From Rotaria socialis (lineage: Eukaryota; Rotifera; Eurotatoria; Philodinida; Philodinidae), in assembly GCA_905331475.1 (NCBI GenBank), contig CAJNYU010000079.1, positions 16,631-80,630 on the forward strand: a stretch of 64,000 bases of DNA, written 5' to 3'. Shown here one piece after another: positions 60,760 through 64,000 of the stretch. Position numbers and translations under genes: made by a program. Numbering within the stretch: position 1 is the first letter of the stretch; each line of letters begins with the position of its first letter. The notes under the pieces are model-generated. The model was given only the letters and a program-made list of their open reading frames with translations. It did no database searches and was not told where the DNA came from.

Positions 60760-62424
60760 ATGTGGAAGCTTGTAATGAAAAATTTTCTATTTGTTATCTG
60801 AAATTAAAGCTGTTCATTTCTAGATTCGATTTCTTCTTCATTTATTTGGTTGGTCATCAGTTATAATCATGGATCGTATTGGTTTGCTTTTTTATAATTC
60901 CAAGTATAAGTAAATACATTTAATTTGTGCATTATTCAGGAAATTTTTCTAATGCATGGCAAAAGTTCATTCAAGATCCTCATGTTGCTCATGCAGTATA
61001 TTCAATGACTATTCTAGATGGTCGAACAGGTTCAATACTTTTTGAGCATGCTAAAGATGTAGGTCTTCCACCAGCATCCTCACTTAAAACAATTACAGCA
61101 GCAGCTGCTTTACATTATCTCGGTGCGAATTATACTTATGAAACTTTGCTGCAATATTCTGGTAAAATAGATACTGTAACAGGCTTTCTTGACGGATACA
61201 TTTATATTGTGGGTGAGATGAAATTTGTTTTGATCTTCTCTAATGTTTTATGAATGTATGATAGGCAGTGGAGATCCATCATTAGGTAGTTGGCGATATG
61301 ATGAATCGATAACAGCAGATTCTATTGTTAAGAAGTGGATAGAAACTATAAAAAAAGCTGGAATAAGAAAATGTCGAGGTATTATAGGTGATACTAGTCG
61401 ATGGAATAATACTAAGACAATGATCATTGATGGATGGACATGGAATGATATTGGGTAGGTTTACAGTAAAATATTCTTAACGATAACTTTCTACACTAAA
61501 ATCTATTCACCAAGAAGAATTTTAAAAATGTCTTAGACTAATTTTAGTCATTGGTATGGTACTGGTCATTCGGCATTAAATTGGCGCGAGAACGAATTCA
61601 CCATTGAAATTCAACCAGGCTCTTCTATTAATACGTCCGCACATATTATTGCAATAAAGAATCCACCACCTCGTTTAAAAATTATCAATGAATTAATGAC
61701 TTCATCTTTAGAAGGTGAAGTATCTCTCTATTTTTCTGTCGATGGTTCTAATGTAGGTTATTTACGTGGTATTGTACCACTTGATGCATCTCCGAACTTC
61801 AATGTTCATTGTGCTGTACCTGACTCAGCTGTCTATGCTGCTCATGAATTAACTCAAGAATTAAGAATCAATGGAATCTATGTGAAACAAGAAGCAAGAG
61901 CTGGTTCAAGTGAAAACGAAAAACTATCTCTTCTAAATATTCACCAATCGCCACCATTATCAAAGTTAATTGAACAATTTCTTCGTATTAGTATTAATAT
62001 GTATGGTGAAGTATTTGTTAAAACAATTGCTCATCGAACAGGAAAAAGTTCATTATTAGATGCTCCATTGAAAATTCTTCCATCCTACGTTCATACATTA
62101 CTTGACATAGAAAATTCTTTGGATGGTATCGCAATAACAGATGGGTCAGGTCTATCTCGTAGCAATCGTCTAAGTACATATGCTTTAGCACGAATTCTAT
62201 TTACTGTTCAAAAACAGCCATGGTTTGACAACGCTTATTATGAAGCTTTTCCTACAATAAATGGACTTCGAATGAAAAGTGGAACACTAATGAATACAAT
62301 TGCTTATGCTGGTTATATTAAAGAACATTCGTTTGTTTTTTCGTTTATGATTAATAACTATCATGATGAAACTGCTCCGAATATGAGAAAGAAAATTTGG
62401 AATATGCTTGATGCATTAAAATAA
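60760..62424 (+). CDS. dacB: PBP4/DacB-type D-Ala-D-Ala carboxypeptidase/endopeptidase, copy B, 5 exons, 469 aa
   Basis: Exons 60760-60771, 60824-60881, 60940-61212, 61265-61454 and 61548-62424. Every exon has the same length as in copy A, and all splice sites are GT...AG. The start exon MWKL joins RFLLHLFGWSSVIIM, a better signal-peptide shape than copy A because of the added basic residue. SSLK (70-73), SIN (326-328) and KSG (421-423) are all retained. Differences from A are scattered substitutions, such as YGTG for YGAG and KQEARAGSSENEK for the matching linker, with no indel or stop. Both copies therefore appear to be under purifying selection. No neighbouring bacterial genes are present, so the transferred gene stands alone among animal-type genes. 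Confidence 0.93.
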
Positions 62425-63224
62425 ATAAATAAATATAATATCTTATATTTTCCTCTATAATTCTCTAATGAAAGAATGAATTTACAATAAATTCTATGGC
62501 ATATACGTTTTGACGAATAAGCAATGAAAAAATTCTAAACCTGCGCTAAATACAAATAAATAGATAATTTTTTAAACGTCTTCATAATCAAAATAATACC
62601 GATAAAAATATTTATGGTCGTTATTTTGTAGTAAATTTAATCATCAAATATTCATCCTAAATATAAGAAATAAAAACAAAGAACTGACTTCACTTTTGAT
62701 ATAAATGATGATAATATCAACCATTTATACTTCTTACTCATTAAATAATGAAAGAAATTCTGTAACTTTTCAACAAGGATTTTATACAACGAAGAAAAAT
62801 AGATTTTAATCCAATATAAGTAGCTTGAAAAAGTATTTTGATTATGAATTTGTTTTTGTCGATATACTATATTTCTACATTATTGCCGAAGTACTTTATT
62901 ATCGTTGAGTCAAGAACACCATAAAATCTAAATTTCAAATTTATATCAAGATAATTTGCATGGGACATATGTTTTAATAAGAATAATTTATTATGATGAA
63001 AGTTTCGCTGAATGTGTATGAGAATAACGTAAGTTTGAATATATTATCAATATTCATGAATCGTTTTTTATGCTTATATTCGAGATGAAAGATGTTATTC
63101 ATTAATCGAATGTTTCACAAAAATGTTTACTATTTGACGACTTTTTGTTTTCATTATTCCAAGGGTAAATAAAAGACATGACAAGAAAAAGAACATAGAA
63201 AAGTACTAGAACAACCGAAGAAAC
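62425..63224. other. Intergenic, end of duplication unit B
   Basis: AATAAA signals directly after the DacB stop. Similarity to unit A ends near 62540. The rest is AT-rich with no ORF. Confidence 0.5.
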
Positions 63225-63701
63225 TTAGTATTCATTATCATAATTGATTGTTTGTGTTGTACTAATCATATCAGAATCAAATGTAGTCAAGTTTGTGTTA
63301 TTGTTAGCAACACTATTATTATTATTTGACCACCACCACCATGGTGTAATATTTATAACCGGTTGTTCAAGCCAATGGATATCAATAGCATAAAAGATTA
63401 CAACAAAGATAAAGATACCAATAATGCAAGTTAGTAAAGTCAAACAAATGAGTCGTATTATTATGTATAGTATCCAATATATGCATGTATCATTAAGGTC
63501 TTGCGGTAGTAAATTTTGCTCTCTATATATGAAAGATAAATTGATGAAATGATTCTATCTATATCACAATCAATATCCATACTCATTTATAAAAACATGT
63601 TTGTTAGTTTGTTCATTTAATTGAAGTAATGATGATTGTTTTGTCCCATTAAATAACGAACTCGGATCAAATGTTTTCCTTTGTTCTATTGGTGAATCCA
63701 T
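63225..63701 (-). CDS. Hypothetical single-pass membrane protein, about 138 aa, 2 exons
   Basis: Exon 1 is about 63583-63701, from ATG MDSPIEQRKTFDPSSLFNG; a longer 5' end is possible. Exon 2 is 63225-63522. The 60-bp intron has donor GTATGG and acceptor ATATAG, both phase 2, so that NEEQNLLPQDLND is continuous. A long hydrophobic segment (LYIIIRLICLTLLTCIIGIF and IFVVIFYAID, one or two helices) is followed by PWWWWSNNNNS, an Asn-rich tract and an acidic tail. Not a recognised family. Splice agreement and one open frame support a real gene. Confidence 0.55.
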
Positions 63702-64000
63702 TGTTGATGATGGTAAGATTAAACTTATCGTAGATCTATACAAAAACATAGAAAATATATTACGGAGCAAAATTCAATAGAAAAACGTAACCGTTTCACC
63801 GTTGGATTATCCATTTGATAAGAGTCGATAAGCTTATAGAAAATCTATTAGGATATGGTAATTTTAAGCATAAAACAGAATATATAAGGTGCCGCTAAAG
63901 CAGAATTGGAGTAAATTTTGTTTTTCGTTTATTCATATATGGTTTGATAGAGCTTGAAAAGCTGATCACGAATATATACTTTTTATTTCGATTTAGTTAC
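63702..64000. other. Right edge, upstream of the last gene
   Basis: AT-rich, probably the 5' region of the minus-strand gene at 63225-63701. A TTTGTATAG acceptor-like site just before 63737 leaves open that a further 5' exon lies here or beyond the edge. Confidence 0.3.

Larger units (their letters stand above)
46395..62540. repeat. Segmental duplication, unit B (direct orientation)
   Basis: Second copy of the block at 29468-42064, in the same order and orientation. It is longer because of segments absent from A: about 51485-53590, 54901-56747, 58262-58375 and about 58815-58890. It lacks the solo LTR, the 325-bp insertion and a 45-bp insertion of unit A. Confidence 0.93.

Noticed and set aside
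1-64000. CRISPR arrays, rRNA and tRNA genes, bacterial operons
   Set aside because: No regularly spaced repeats, no rRNA-like or cloverleaf sequence recognised, and all genes are split or isolated in eukaryotic fashion.

Overview
The window is AT-rich eukaryotic DNA with split genes. Most introns are about 50-110 bp, with GT...AG ends, and there are no operons or ribosome binding sites. The best inference is a bdelloid rotifer (Adineta/Rotaria type). Three things support this: a bacterial-type peptidoglycan hydrolase gene that has acquired spliceosomal introns, a decayed NHL-repeat gene of the kind abundant in these animals, and short TGTGGG-like telomere-type tracts. The species cannot be fixed from sequence alone. 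Two 10-N gaps (31560-31569 and 52576-52585) and two single Ns (27840, 36116) show that this is a draft assembly.

Layout. 1-7617 (minus) is about 22 exons of GBF1, the large Sec7-domain ARF exchange factor, truncated by the left edge. 8289-8900 is an NHL-repeat pseudogene. 9267-10930 and 23289-24804 (both plus) are two divergent synaptotagmin-like tandem-C2 genes with the same intron positions and phases. Between them lie an orphan 276-codon ORF (13838-14668, minus), two tandem four-TM membrane protein paralogues (17592-18032 and 18172-18669, minus) and several non-autonomous DNA transposons. 24805-29467 has no convincing gene but holds a hAT-like element with perfect 8-bp target duplications and an inverted telomere-like tract.

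The right half is a direct segmental duplication. Unit A is about 29468-42064 and unit B about 46395-62540, separated by a 4.3-kb spacer. Each unit carries (i) on the minus strand, a three-exon gene for a divergent presenilin-type GxGD intramembrane aspartyl protease, and (ii) on the plus strand, a five-exon gene for a PBP4/DacB-type D-Ala-D-Ala carboxypeptidase. Both DacB-type copies are intact, with identical exon lengths and all three active-site motifs. The presenilin-like copy is intact in B. In A it is frameshifted, and its PAL motif has become PTL. Comparing the units reveals dated insertions: a solo LTR with a 5-bp target duplication and an empty site in the other copy, an insertion with a 19-bp hairpin, and large indels. 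It also reveals a near-identical tract that ends beside an ambiguous base, meaning gene conversion or mis-assembly.

The genes do not form one obvious pathway. The most interesting content is the duplicated module pairing an acquired bacterial cell-wall enzyme with a divergent intramembrane protease. A role of the DacB-type enzyme in digesting, or defending against, bacteria is inference only.
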